From: Bradyrhizobium barranii subsp. barranii
GTDB lineage: Bacteria > Pseudomonadota > Alphaproteobacteria > Rhizobiales > Xanthobacteraceae
Direction: 5' to 3'
NCBI RefSeq assembly: GCF_017565645.3
Contig: NZ_CP086136.1
Coordinates: 5,625,501-5,689,500 of the forward strand
DNA length: 64,000 bases
Below the pieces are notes generated by a model. It searched no databases, had not been told where the DNA came from, and saw nothing but the letters and a program-made list of their open reading frames with translations. The position numbers and the translations under genes are program-made. Each line of letters begins with the position of its first letter. The first letter of the stretch is position 1. Of the stretch, positions 46,914 through 56,096 are shown piece after piece.

Positions 46914-49160
46914 ATGACTGCAACTCGCAAGACCCGCGTTGCGCGGCAGATCCGCAAAGACATTCTCCGATTTGCACCGAACTTCACCGCTTACTTGCTG
47001 CCTCCCGATGCGGTTTGTCTCTATTCCGAGAACCGCAAATTCTTCCTGCACGGCGAGCTCTACTGCGCCCTCGCCACTGCGATCGGGCAACACGGCAAGA
47101 CCGGGTCGGAGATCATTCGCCAGCTTTCGAAGCACTTCCCGGCCGACAAGATCGAGGAAGCAATCAAGCGGCTGCTCGATCGCCGATATGTCGTTGCGCG
47201 GACCCCGAAAGCTTTCGACGACGCCGTCGGCGGTTTCCTGGCAAGCCTCGGAATGCCCTTGGATATCGCGGAACAAAATCTTCGCAATTGCCCCGTGCGG
47301 GTCGAGTCGATTGACGTCAAAGGCGCCAAGGAGCTGACCGCGGCGTTGGGTAAGCTCGGCGTTCAAATCGCCAAGCGCTCGCCGAAGCTCACGATCACGC
47401 TGGTGAACGATTATCTTGACGGGCGACTTGCTGAACTGAACCAGGAACGTGTGGCCGGCAAGACGTCCTGGTTGCTGGTACAGCCGTCCGGCGCGTTTCC
47501 GCTGGTCGGGCCCATGTTCAAACCGGGCGAGAGCGCCTGCTGGACCTGCCTGTTCGATCGCATGATCCGCAACCGGGAGATCAAGGGGTTTCTTGACCGG
47601 GGACCGGCGCGTGCGGTTGCCATATCGCCTCTCGTCAGGGAAAGCGTCGGCAAGACTGGAATCCATTTTGCGGCGGTCGAGATCGCCAAGGCAATTGCCT
47701 CGGATTTTCGCACCGATTTGTGCGATCACATCGCAAGCTTCGACCTGACCGGCGCCGCCATCGCCAAGCACTACGTGACGCGACGTCCACAATGTCCGAC
47801 CTGCGGCAGCAGGAAGCTGAACAACCCGCGCCGATCTCCGGTCCTGGTCGAGATTGCCGAGGGCAAGAGGCTCGTCATGACCAGCGGTGGATATCGCACC
47901 GTGACGTCGCGGTCGACGGTGTCGCGCTTCCGCAAGCATGTGAGTCCACTGACAGGGGTGGTGACCCGACTCGAGCGGATCGACGTTGATCTGCCGATGA
48001 ACACCAATTACTTCGCCCAGCACAATTTCTCCGCGCCGGCCCACAGCATCGACCAGCTCAGGTCCGGATTGAGTGGCGGCAGTTTTGGCAAGGGCTCGAC
48101 CGCCGAGCAGGGTGAAGCCAGCGCGCTGATGGAATCGATCGAACGCTATTCGGGCATTTTCCAAGGCGATGAGATCAGGACGACGCGCCGCTTCGTCGAT
48201 TTCGCGCCTGGCGACGCGCTTCTTCCCAACGACGTGCAGCTCTTCAGCGACACGCAGTTCAAGACCAGGTTTCTGCAGCAGCAGGACGATCCCCATCCGG
48301 TGCCCGAGCCGTTCGATCCCTCGACGAGGACCGAGTGGTCGCCGGTCTCGTCGTTGCGCGACAAACGCTTCAAATATCTGCCGACCGGCCTCCTGTACTT
48401 CTTCTATGGCGGCTTTCATACGGATTCCAACGGCTGCGCGGCCGGCAACACCCGCGACGAAGCCATCGTTCAGGGCTTCCTCGAACTGATCGAGCGCGAT
48501 GCCTACGCGATCTGGTGGTACAACCGGGTGCAGCGCGCCGAGGTCGATCTCGGGCAATTCGACGATTTCTATGTTCGGGATCTCCAGGCTCAATTTGCGG
48601 AAGCCGGGCGCAAGCTATGGGTGCTCGACATCACCACGGACCTCGGCATTCCGACTTACGTGGCGATCATGCACTGGATGCAGAATGGACATGAGAATAT
48701 CGAGTTCGGTTCCGGCGCGCATTTCGACCGCCATATAGCGCTGCTGCGATCCCTCACCGAACTGACCCAATTTATGTCCGTCGGCATGATGGGCGGCGCA
48801 AGCGGCGAGAAGCCGACCCTCGACGGTGTCACGCCGCTGCGCCTGGAAGACTACCCGTTCCTGACACCGAGCGACCACCCGATCGTCCCCCCAGCGCCGA
48901 GCCTCAAGCTTCACGACAATACGCGTGACCAGGTCATTGCCTGCGTCGAGATCGCCGCCCGTGCAGGCTACGATTTCCTCGTCCTCGACCAGACACGTCC
49001 CGACGTCGAGGTTCCGGTCGTCAGAGTGCTCGTTCCCGGCCTGCGTCATTTCTATCGCCGTTTCGCACCGGGGCGCCTTTACGATGTGCCGGTGAAGCTC
49101 GGATTGTTGGACCGGCCGCGACCGGAAAGCGATCTGACTTCATTCCTTCCACACACCTGA
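46914..49160 (+). CDS. TOMM cyclodehydratase: fused E1-like leader-binding protein and YcaO
   Basis: A 748-residue fusion. Residues 1-100 resemble a leader-peptide recognition (RRE) domain. An E1/ThiF-like partner follows to about residue 300, with two zinc-type pairs, ACWTC (Cys209, Cys212) and QCPTC (Cys294, Cys297). From about 360 to the end is the YcaO ATPase: GKGSTAEQGEASALMESIE near 392-410, GNTRDEAIVQGFLELIERDA, and VLVPGLRHFYR. YcaO phosphorylates backbone amides with ATP so that Cys, Ser or Thr cyclise to azolines. The ATP/Mg Glu residues are present, so it should be active. The C-terminus ends RPRPESDLTSFLPHT, without a clear PxPxP. No strong ribosome site is seen at 46914. Confidence 0.9.
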   Translation: MTATRKTRVARQIRKDILRFAPNFTAYLLPPDAVCLYSENRKFFLHGELYCALATAIGQHGKTGSEIIRQLSKHFPADKIEEAIKRLLDRRYVVARTPKAFDDAVGGFLASLGMPLDIAEQNLRNCPVRVESIDVKGAKELTAALGKLGVQIAKRSPKLTITLVNDYLDGRLAELNQERVAGKTSWLLVQPSGAFPLVGPMFKPGESACWTCLFDRMIRNREIKGFLDRGPARAVAISPLVRESVGKTGIHFAAVEIAKAIASDFRTDLCDHIASFDLTGAAIAKHYVTRRPQCPTCGSRKLNNPRRSPVLVEIAEGKRLVMTSGGYRTVTSRSTVSRFRKHVSPLTGVVTRLERIDVDLPMNTNYFAQHNFSAPAHSIDQLRSGLSGGSFGKGSTAEQGEASALMESIERYSGIFQGDEIRTTRRFVDFAPGDALLPNDVQLFSDTQFKTRFLQQQDDPHPVPEPFDPSTRTEWSPVSSLRDKRFKYLPTGLLYFFYGGFHTDSNGCAAGNTRDEAIVQGFLELIERDAYAIWWYNRVQRAEVDLGQFDDFYVRDLQAQFAEAGRKLWVLDITTDLGIPTYVAIMHWMQNGHENIEFGSGAHFDRHIALLRSLTELTQFMSVGMMGGASGEKPTLDGVTPLRLEDYPFLTPSDHPIVPPAPSLKLHDNTRDQVIACVEIAARAGYDFLVLDQTRPDVEVPVVRVLVPGLRHFYRRFAPGRLYDVPVKLGLLDRPRPESDLTSFLPHT

Positions 49161-49174
49161 AGGGCTGCTCTTTC

Positions 49175-50632
49175 GTGCGCGCTCCCCGGAAAAAGCCGAC
49201 CAGGAAGATCGCGCCAGACATTGCCGCCCGGTTGAGCCATCATTTCTCCCTCCAGATGCAGCCGGACGGAAACATCGCCGCCATTCTGGGCGATTATTCC
49301 GTCAACCTCGGACAATTCAGCGCGGCCGCGATGGACTGCGCGCGACATCTGAGCACCGGCCTTCCGCTCGCGTCCTTTGCAGGCAAGAGCGCCCTCGCGA
49401 GAGACGTCGACGCCCTGGTGCGTCGCTTGGCCCGGCAGGGGCTTCTGGAATACCGCCTCTCCTCTTCGCGTAACACGCAGGACTTCGTGGTCATCGAGCC
49501 CCAAGTCCCCGAATACTGGCCGCGGCGCGCGAAGCTGGGCAGTCGTGACACCATCGTGCTATCGCGCTTTGCCTTTCTGCGCCGGCGCGGCAACGAGCTG
49601 GTGCTGGAATCGCCACGCGCCGGCGCGTTGTTCCGGATTGGCGATCCCGCCATCGCCGCCACCCTTGCTGCGCTGTCGCAGCCTCGCAAGATCGGCGAGC
49701 TGAACCAGAAGATAGCTTCCTCCACCCTCCATCTGCTCGAACTGTTGCTGGACAGCCAGATCCTGCTCAAGCTCGATGCGAAAGACGGACAAGGCCTTCG
49801 GGTGAATGAAGGCGATGGCAATCTCGTTCTCTGGGATTTCCATGATCTGGTGTTTCACACGCGGAGCACGGAGGGTCGGCAAGCCAATCCGGTCGGCGCC
49901 GCCTTCACCTATGCCGGCATCGTTCCGCCGTCGCCGGCGGTGCGTCCGCCCTGGACCGGCAGCAAGATTGACCTGCGCAAATTCTCCTCCCCGGAGCCGA
50001 ACTCCCGCTTCCCGAAGCTGTTGCGCGAACGCCATTCGACGCGGGAATTCGACGACAAGAATCCGGTCACGCTCGGCGAACTCGCGCAGTTTCTCGACAC
50101 CAGCGCGCGCGTCTTGTCCGAATGGAAGAGCGAGCCGTATTTCGAAGGCGGTTCCGACGTCACCTACAGCACAAGGCCTTATCCGTCGGCGGGCAGCGCG
50201 TACGAGCTGGAATTGTACCTTACCGTCGCGAACTGCGACGGGCTTGCGCGCGGGCTCTACCACTACGATGCAGGGAGCCACGCTCTCGTCGCGATCAGCG
50301 CCTCCCCCCAACAACTCCAGGCGCATTTGGCGGCTGCCCAGTTCGCCATGGACGCGCCGGGTCAGCCGCAAATCCTCATCACGATCGCGGCGCGTTTTGG
50401 GCGGATCTCCTGGAAATACAGCTCAATCGCATATTCGCTGATCCTGAAGGATGTCGGCAGCCTGATTCAGACGCTTTACCTGGCGGCGACCGATATGGGC
50501 CTCGGCGGCTGCGCCATTGGCAGCACCAACATCGATCTGTTCGCGAAAATGACGGAGTTGGAATTCCATATCGAGGGCCCGGTCGGTCAATTCGCGCTCG
50601 GGCGCGGCAGGACGCCGGAGGTCCAAGGCTAG
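49175..50632 (+). CDS. SagB-type FMN-dependent azoline dehydrogenase
   Basis: A 485-residue protein. The C-terminal half (about 275-480) is a nitroreductase-fold FMN domain: RERHSTREFDDKNPVTLGELAQFL, TRPYPSAGSAYELELYL, GLYHYDAGSHAL, AYSLILKDVGSLIQTLYLAATDMGLGG and GPVGQFALGRG. In TOMM systems this enzyme oxidises azolines to azoles. The N-terminal 215 residues are a less conserved SagB-associated region that may bind the substrate. The start is a GTG at 49175 with GAAGGG upstream, 14 bases after the synthetase stop, so the two enzymes are one operon. There is no separate exporter, protease or immunity gene downstream on this strand. Confidence 0.9.
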   Translation: MRAPRKKPTRKIAPDIAARLSHHFSLQMQPDGNIAAILGDYSVNLGQFSAAAMDCARHLSTGLPLASFAGKSALARDVDALVRRLARQGLLEYRLSSSRNTQDFVVIEPQVPEYWPRRAKLGSRDTIVLSRFAFLRRRGNELVLESPRAGALFRIGDPAIAATLAALSQPRKIGELNQKIASSTLHLLELLLDSQILLKLDAKDGQGLRVNEGDGNLVLWDFHDLVFHTRSTEGRQANPVGAAFTYAGIVPPSPAVRPPWTGSKIDLRKFSSPEPNSRFPKLLRERHSTREFDDKNPVTLGELAQFLDTSARVLSEWKSEPYFEGGSDVTYSTRPYPSAGSAYELELYLTVANCDGLARGLYHYDAGSHALVAISASPQQLQAHLAAAQFAMDAPGQPQILITIAARFGRISWKYSSIAYSLILKDVGSLIQTLYLAATDMGLGGCAIGSTNIDLFAKMTELEFHIEGPVGQFALGRGRTPEVQG

Positions 50633-50665
50633 AAGCGGGTGTCCGACGGCGTCAGGCCAGTCGCC

Positions 50666-51526
50666 CTATTGCAAGGTCGGATCGAGCCGGTCGCGCAGCC
50701 AGTCGCCGATCACGGAGACGGCCAGCGTGGTGATCACGATGGTGGTCGCCGGCGCCAGCATGATCCAGGGCGCCCGGGTCAGGTACTCGCGGCCATAGCC
50801 GACCATGTTGCCGAGGCTGGTCATCGGCGGCTGCACGCCGAGGCCAAGGAAGGACAGGCCGGATTCCATCAGGATCACCTCGGGGAAGACGAGCGTGGTC
50901 GAGACGATCAGGGTCGAGGCGATGTTGGGCAGGATATGCCTAAGGTAAATCCGCGACGGCGTCGCACCGAGCTGGCGGACGGCCGCGGCATAGCCTTGCG
51001 CATTGGCGGAGATGGCGAGGCCGCGGGCGATGCGGGCATAGCGCTCCCAGCCGAACAGCCCCATCAGGCCGATCAGCAGCGGCAGCGAATTGCCGAAGAA
51101 GGCCAGCACCGCGAGCGCCATGATCAGGAACGGCATGCTGGCCTGGAAGTCGGTCAGCATCAGCACGAACTGCTCGACGGCCCCGCGGAAATGCGCGGCG
51201 AGAAAGCCGAGCGTGGTGCCGACGATCGCCGAGATTGCGGTCGCGCCGAAGGCGATCAACAGCGAGATGCGGATCGAGACGAGGAGCCGCGACAGCACGT
51301 CGCGGCCGAGCTCGTCCGTGCCGAGCCAGTGCGCGACATTGCCGGGCGCGGCCAGCCGGTTGCGCAGGTCGAGCTGGGTGAAGCTGTAAGGCGCGATTTT
51401 CTCGGCGAACGCCGCGATCACCAGCATGGCGACGATCCAGCTGATCGCGAGCGCGACCGAGACCGGGATCGCGGGAAGGCTGATGCGGCGGCGGACAGCC
51501 GTATCCTTCAGCGTCGTATCGGTCAT
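50666..51526 (-). CDS. Peptide-type ABC transporter permease (DppC/OppC-like)
   Basis: A 286-residue inner-membrane permease. An N-terminal helix (VALAISWIVAMLVIAAFA) precedes HWLGTDELGRDVLSRLLVSIRISL, the signature of the DppC/OppC/GsiD branch. The EAA loop reads AAAVRQLGATPSRIYLRHILPN. The ATG at 51526 overlaps the stop of the partner permease. The longer frame to 51814 is rejected. It is the last gene of a six-gene minus-strand operon for uptake of peptides or another opine-like substrate. Confidence 0.92.
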   Translation of the reverse strand: MTDTTLKDTAVRRRISLPAIPVSVALAISWIVAMLVIAAFAEKIAPYSFTQLDLRNRLAAPGNVAHWLGTDELGRDVLSRLLVSIRISLLIAFGATAISAIVGTTLGFLAAHFRGAVEQFVLMLTDFQASMPFLIMALAVLAFFGNSLPLLIGLMGLFGWERYARIARGLAISANAQGYAAAVRQLGATPSRIYLRHILPNIASTLIVSTTLVFPEVILMESGLSFLGLGVQPPMTSLGNMVGYGREYLTRAPWIMLAPATTIVITTLAVSVIGDWLRDRLDPTLQ

Positions 51527-52452
51527 GCATGCGCCCCTTTGGCGCGCAGGCGCGGATCGAGGAAGCCGTAGAGGAAATCGACGATCAGATTCGACGTGAC
51601 CATGGTCATCGCGACCAGCAACAGGATGCACTGCACGACGGCGAGGTCGCGGTTGGCGACGGCGACGACCAGCAGGCGCCCTACTCCGGGCCAGGCAAAT
51701 ACGCTCTCGACCACGACCGCGCCCGCGATCAGCGTGCCCACCATGAAGCCGAGAATGGTGACGGTCGGGATCGCCGCGTTCGGCAGCGCATGCGACGTCA
51801 CCACCTTGCGCCACGGCACGCCCTTGGCCGAGGCGGTGCGGATATAGGGCTGGCCCAGCACCTCCAGCATGGCGCTGCGGGTGAAGCGCGCCAGCACCGC
51901 GGCGCCGCCGAGGCTGAGTGTCACGATTGGCAGGATGGCGTGACGCCAGCTGTCCTGCCCGCCCGACGGCAACCAGCCGAGCTGAACGGCGAAGACGAGC
52001 ACGAGCAGCAGCGCAAGGACGAAACTCGGCACGGTGAAGCCGGCGACCGCCGTCATCATCACGGCGCGATCGATTCCCGAGCCGCGGTGCAGCGCCGCGT
52101 AGATGCCGGCGGGAATGCCGAGGGCCACCTTGAAGAAGAAGGCCGGCAGCGTCAGCGCGAGCGTTGCCGGAATCCGCTCCAGCACGAGCTCGATCGCCGG
52201 CCGCCCGTCGCGCATGGAGCGGCCGAGCTCGCCCTTGGCAATGGCGCCGAAGTAGTCGAGGTACTGGAACCAGATGGGATCATCGAGCCCCCAGGCCTTG
52301 CGGAAAGCAGCGAGCACTTCCGGCGGCGCCTCCGGTCCCAGGATCATCAGCGCAGGATCGCCGGAGAGCCGCAGCACCACGAAGGCGAAGGTGACGACGA
52401 GCACGATCGTCAGCGCCGCGCGTCCGATCCGAATGGCGAGATAGCGTCCCAT
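51523..52452 (-). CDS. Peptide-type ABC transporter permease (DppB/OppB-like)
   Basis: A 309-residue permease with the typical short N-terminal start MGRYLAIRIGRAALTIVLV, then LDDPIWFQYLDYFGAIAKGELGRSM and the EAA loop RTASAKGVPWRKVVTSHALPNA. It pairs with the DppC-like protein to form the transmembrane channel. Its ends overlap both neighbours by three to four bases, showing tight coupling in the operon. Confidence 0.92.
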   Translation of the reverse strand: MGRYLAIRIGRAALTIVLVVTFAFVVLRLSGDPALMILGPEAPPEVLAAFRKAWGLDDPIWFQYLDYFGAIAKGELGRSMRDGRPAIELVLERIPATLALTLPAFFFKVALGIPAGIYAALHRGSGIDRAVMMTAVAGFTVPSFVLALLLVLVFAVQLGWLPSGGQDSWRHAILPIVTLSLGGAAVLARFTRSAMLEVLGQPYIRTASAKGVPWRKVVTSHALPNAAIPTVTILGFMVGTLIAGAVVVESVFAWPGVGRLLVVAVANRDLAVVQCILLLVAMTMVTSNLIVDFLYGFLDPRLRAKGAHA

Positions 52453-53444
52453 CAGGCCGCGTCCCGCGTCTCGGCCTGCCGCCCCGTCACGAGATGGCAG
52501 GCGACTTGCCTGTTGCCGCCGACGCCCGACAGCGCCGGCACCTCGCTCGCGCAGCGCGCGATAGCGCGCGGGCAGCGCGGATGGAAGGCACAGCCTTGGG
52601 GCCGCGCCGCCGGGTTCGGCGGATCGCCCGCCAGCACGATGCGGCCCGCGCTGCGGCGGCCCGGTGCCGGCGAGGCCGAGACCAGCGCCTGCGTATAGGG
52701 ATGTTCGGGACGCGCGAAGAGATCGTCGGCGCTGCCGATCTCGACGATGCGGCCGAGATACATCACGGCGACGACATTGCTGATCTGCCGCACGACGCGC
52801 AAATCGTGGCTGATGAACAGTCGCGTCAGCCCGAGCTGCGCCTGGAGATCGCAAAGCAGGTTCACCACCTGCGCCTGGATCGAAACGTCGAGCGCGCTGA
52901 CCGGCTCGTCGCAGACGAGGAAATCGGGCTTTGTCGCCAGTGCCCGCGCCAGCACGATACGCTGACGCTGGCCGCCGGAGAGCGCGCCCGGATAGCGCGC
53001 GCCATGCGCCGGTGTCAGCTCGACGGCGCGCAGCAATTCGCGGACACGCTCCTCGCGTTCGGCCGGCGTGCCGAGACCGTGAATGTCCAGAGGCTCGCGG
53101 ATTTGGGCCGCGACCGGCAACCGCCGGTCCAGCGCCCCCAGCGGATCCTGGAAGATCATCTGCATGCGCGCCCGCTGCGCGCGCCACGCCTTCGTGCCTG
53201 GCGCGGCCATCGCCTTGCCGTCGAACCGCACCTCGCCGCGATCGGGCGGCTCGAGACCGAGCACGATACGACCCGTGGTCGACTTGCCCGAGCCGGACTC
53301 GCCGACGAGGCCGAGCGTCTCGCCCTTGCGGATCGCAAGTGACAAGCCGTCGACCGCGTGAACCGCCGTGCTGCGGCCGAACATCCCGGAGCGCATCGCG
53401 TAGCTGCGCGAGATCGAGGACACCTCGACAAGCGGCCCGCTCAT
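52452..53444 (-). CDS. Peptide-type ABC transporter ATPase (DppF/OppF-like)
   Basis: A 330-residue ATPase. Walker A is GLVGESGSGKSTTGR, the Q-loop IFQDPLGALD, the signature LSGGQRQRIVLARALA, Walker B FLVCDEPVSALD and the H-loop LFISHDLRVV. The C-terminal oligopeptide/dipeptide extension includes CAFHPRCPRAIARC, the Cys-rich Fe-S-like motif of this subfamily. The start at 53444 overlaps the second ATPase gene by four bases. All catalytic motifs are intact, in contrast to its partner. Confidence 0.92.
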   Translation of the reverse strand: MSGPLVEVSSISRSYAMRSGMFGRSTAVHAVDGLSLAIRKGETLGLVGESGSGKSTTGRIVLGLEPPDRGEVRFDGKAMAAPGTKAWRAQRARMQMIFQDPLGALDRRLPVAAQIREPLDIHGLGTPAEREERVRELLRAVELTPAHGARYPGALSGGQRQRIVLARALATKPDFLVCDEPVSALDVSIQAQVVNLLCDLQAQLGLTRLFISHDLRVVRQISNVVAVMYLGRIVEIGSADDLFARPEHPYTQALVSASPAPGRRSAGRIVLAGDPPNPAARPQGCAFHPRCPRAIARCASEVPALSGVGGNRQVACHLVTGRQAETRDAA

Positions 53445-54428
53445 TCGGCGGCGATCCCGAGCAGCGCGCGGCGCGAGGCCTCGGCACGGATGCAGGCAAC
53501 CACGCGATCGTTCGCGATCGGCGCGAGGCTCGGCACGGCAAGTCCGCACGGCTCGGCCGCCAGCGCGCAGCGCGGCGCGAAGGCACAGCCGCTTGGCATG
53601 TGCGCGGGATCGGGAACGGTCCCCGGAATGGCCGTGAGACGCCGACGCGGTCCGTCGAGCGGCGGCAGTGCGCCGATCAGGCCCTGCGCGTAGGGATGCA
53701 CCGGATCGGCAAAGAGCTGATTGGCGGGCGCCTGCTCGACGATGCGGCCGGCATACATCACGGCGACGCGGTCGCAGTTTTCCGCGACGACGCCGAGATC
53801 ATGGCTGATCAGCACCATCGCCATGCTCATCTCGCGGCGGATGGTCGAGAGCAGCTCCAAAATCTGCGCCTGGATGGTGGCGTCGAGCGCCGTGGTCGGC
53901 TCGTCCGCGACGAGGAGATCGGGATTTCCGGCCAGCGCCATCGCGATCATGATGCGCTGGACCTGGCCGCCCGAGAATTCGTGCGGATAGGCCTCGAGCC
54001 GCCGCGCCGCATCGGGAATGCCGACGAGATCGAGCAGCCGCCGCGCTTCGGCCTTCACCGCCTCGCCCGAGAGATGGCGATGCAGCGCCAAAGCCTCGCA
54101 GAGCTGCTTGCGAATGGTGAGCACCGGATTGAGCGCGCTTGCGGGATCCTGAAAAATCATGGCGACCCGCCCGCCCCGCACCCCGGTCAAGCTCACCCGC
54201 GGCTGCGCCGAGGATTTCGCGTCCGTCGAGCCGCACGGAGCCCGAGACTTTTGCATGCCGCGGCAAGAGGCCGAGTGCAGCAAGCCACGTCACTGACTTG
54301 CCGGAGCCGGACTCGCCGACGAGGCCGAGCGCCTCTCCCTTCTGCAAAGCGAGATCGACGCCGCGCAGGACCGCTACGCCGTTGAAGGCGACGCTGAGGC
54401 CCTGGATGCTGACCAACGGCGTCGCCAC
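53441..54428 (-). pseudogene. Peptide-type ABC transporter ATPase (DppD/OppD-like), frameshifted
   Basis: From the GTG at 54428 the N-terminal part reads MATPLVSIQGLSVAFNG with Walker A GLVGESGSGKSVTW, then runs out of frame at about 54181-54184. The rest is in another frame: AMIFQDPASALNPV (Q-loop), EFSGGQVQRIMIAMALA (signature), LLVADEPTTALD (Walker B), VLISHDLGVV (H-loop) and the C-terminal CAFAPRCALAAEPC motif. One extra C in the CCCC run at 54181-54184 explains the shift; removing it joins LDR directly to VRGGRVAMIFQ. Either the transporter has lost one ATPase or the base is a sequencing error. Confidence 0.85.
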
Positions 54429-56066
54429 TTACGCCTCGAAATTGCCGGCGCGGAAATCCATCGCGAATGCCGGCGACGCCTTCCACTTGATCGACTTCGG
54501 CTTCGCGGTGAAGGTCGCGTTCTGGTGCAGCACAGTGTAGGCGGGATCCTCGCGCTCGGCGATCTCGAGCATGCGGCGGAACGCCTTCTTGCGGGCGGCC
54601 CGGTCGGTCGAGGTCTCCAGGAACTCCGAAAGCTTGTTCAGTTCGGCGTTGGTCCACTCGCCGATCTGCTGCTGCTGGCCGTTCGGGCCGTGCTGGGCGA
54701 CCAGCGACGAGACGGGATCGTTGAAGGCAGCCGAGTTCGACCAGTCGCGTACCGCGCGGGTCGGCGCGCGTTCCATGATCTGCGACCAGTTCTCCTTGGT
54801 CTCGATCTGGACGTTGAGGCCGACCGACTTCCACATCTCGACCAGCACCTGCGCGGTCGCGACCTGGTTGGTGTAGTAGTTGTTGAGCAGGCGATACGGA
54901 ATCGGATCGCCCTTGTAATTGGCCTGCTTCAACAGATCCTGCGCGAGCTTCGGATCGTAGGCCGGCACGCTCCAGTCGGCGTTGAACATGTCGCCGTAGA
55001 ATTCCCACTGCAGGCCCTTCGGCACGCGGGTACGGCCCGCCCACAGGCTGTCGACGATCGCCTGGCGGTCGATCGCGTGGGTGAAGGCGCGCCGCACCAG
55101 AGGATTGGCGAGCTGGGCGTGGTTCTTGTCGAATACGGTCAGGCGGTGATTGAGGATGGTGCCGCCCTGCACTTCGAACGCCGCGTTCTTTTCGATCCCG
55201 GCAATCTGGTCCGGCGGGATGTCGCAGGCGAACTGGTATTCGCCCGACAGCAGCCCGTTGATGCGGCTCGCGACCTCGGGCACTTCGAGGAAACGGATGC
55301 GCTTGAGCGGCGGCCGGCCGCCCCAATATTCGTCATGCGCCTCGAGGGTCAGCGACACGTCGGGCTTGAGCTCGACGACCTTGTACGGGCCCGTCGTGAT
55401 CGGCTTGCGCGCCCAGTCGAGATAGCTCGCGGATTGCTCCCAGGCACGGCGGTTCATGATGTCGGAGCCGTAGCGCGACAGCCGGCCCTCAATCGTGACG
55501 TCGGGCGTCGCGTTGTAGAAGCGCACCGTGTACTTGTCGACGGCATCGACGCGCACGAGGTCCGGCCAGATGCGGCGGGCGACCGCCGGCACATCAGGCG
55601 GCAATTCCTTGCCCGGGCGCGGCGTCGGGATCTTCTCGAAGGCCTGGATGGTGGAGCGGCTCTTGGCCTCGGTCTCGCCGAACATGCGCTCGCGGCTGAA
55701 CGTGAAGACGACGTCTTCGGCCGTCAGCTCGTCGCCATTGTGGAACTTCACGCCCTGGCGCAGCTTCACCTCGACGGTCTGGTCGTCGATGCGGCGCCAC
55801 TCGGTGGCGAGGCCCGGCACGGCCTCCAGGCTGCCACGCCAGTTCTTGGAGATCAGGCCCTCCCAGATCGAGGAGAAGAACACGCGCTCGCCGACGTTCG
55901 ATTGCTCGCGCAGCACGTCGAGCACGTTCGAATTCGTCACCTTCTGCACGGCAATCGTCACCGACGGACGGTTGTCCGCCTGCCCGATCGCGAAGCGCGG
56001 CAGGAGAAGCGTGCCCGCGGCAACGCCGCCGGACTTCAGGATGGTGCGACGGGTGAGTTTGCTCAT
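54429..56066 (-). CDS. ABC transporter substrate-binding protein, oligopeptide family (SBP_bac_5)
   Basis: A 545-residue periplasmic receptor. It starts MSKLTRRTILKSGGVAAGTLL, a twin-arginine-like signal, with cleavage near FAIGQA (residue 30). Family features are LRQGVKFHNGDELTAEDVVFTF, ARKPITTGPYKVVELKPD, HDEYWGGRPPLKRI and RRAFTHAIDRQAI. The ligand may be a peptide, opine or sugar-like compound; the class is broad. It stands between the TIM-barrel gene (30 bases upstream) and the ATPase genes, forming one operon. Confidence 0.92.
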   Translation of the reverse strand: MSKLTRRTILKSGGVAAGTLLLPRFAIGQADNRPSVTIAVQKVTNSNVLDVLREQSNVGERVFFSSIWEGLISKNWRGSLEAVPGLATEWRRIDDQTVEVKLRQGVKFHNGDELTAEDVVFTFSRERMFGETEAKSRSTIQAFEKIPTPRPGKELPPDVPAVARRIWPDLVRVDAVDKYTVRFYNATPDVTIEGRLSRYGSDIMNRRAWEQSASYLDWARKPITTGPYKVVELKPDVSLTLEAHDEYWGGRPPLKRIRFLEVPEVASRINGLLSGEYQFACDIPPDQIAGIEKNAAFEVQGGTILNHRLTVFDKNHAQLANPLVRRAFTHAIDRQAIVDSLWAGRTRVPKGLQWEFYGDMFNADWSVPAYDPKLAQDLLKQANYKGDPIPYRLLNNYYTNQVATAQVLVEMWKSVGLNVQIETKENWSQIMERAPTRAVRDWSNSAAFNDPVSSLVAQHGPNGQQQQIGEWTNAELNKLSEFLETSTDRAARKKAFRRMLEIAEREDPAYTVLHQNATFTAKPKSIKWKASPAFAMDFRAGNFEA

Positions 56067-56096
56067 GACGATAAGCCCTGACCTTTGTGATGCCGG

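Noticed and set aside
46911..48593. 560-residue minus-strand frame
   Set aside because: Antisense to the YcaO fusion gene; composition is that of a shadow frame.
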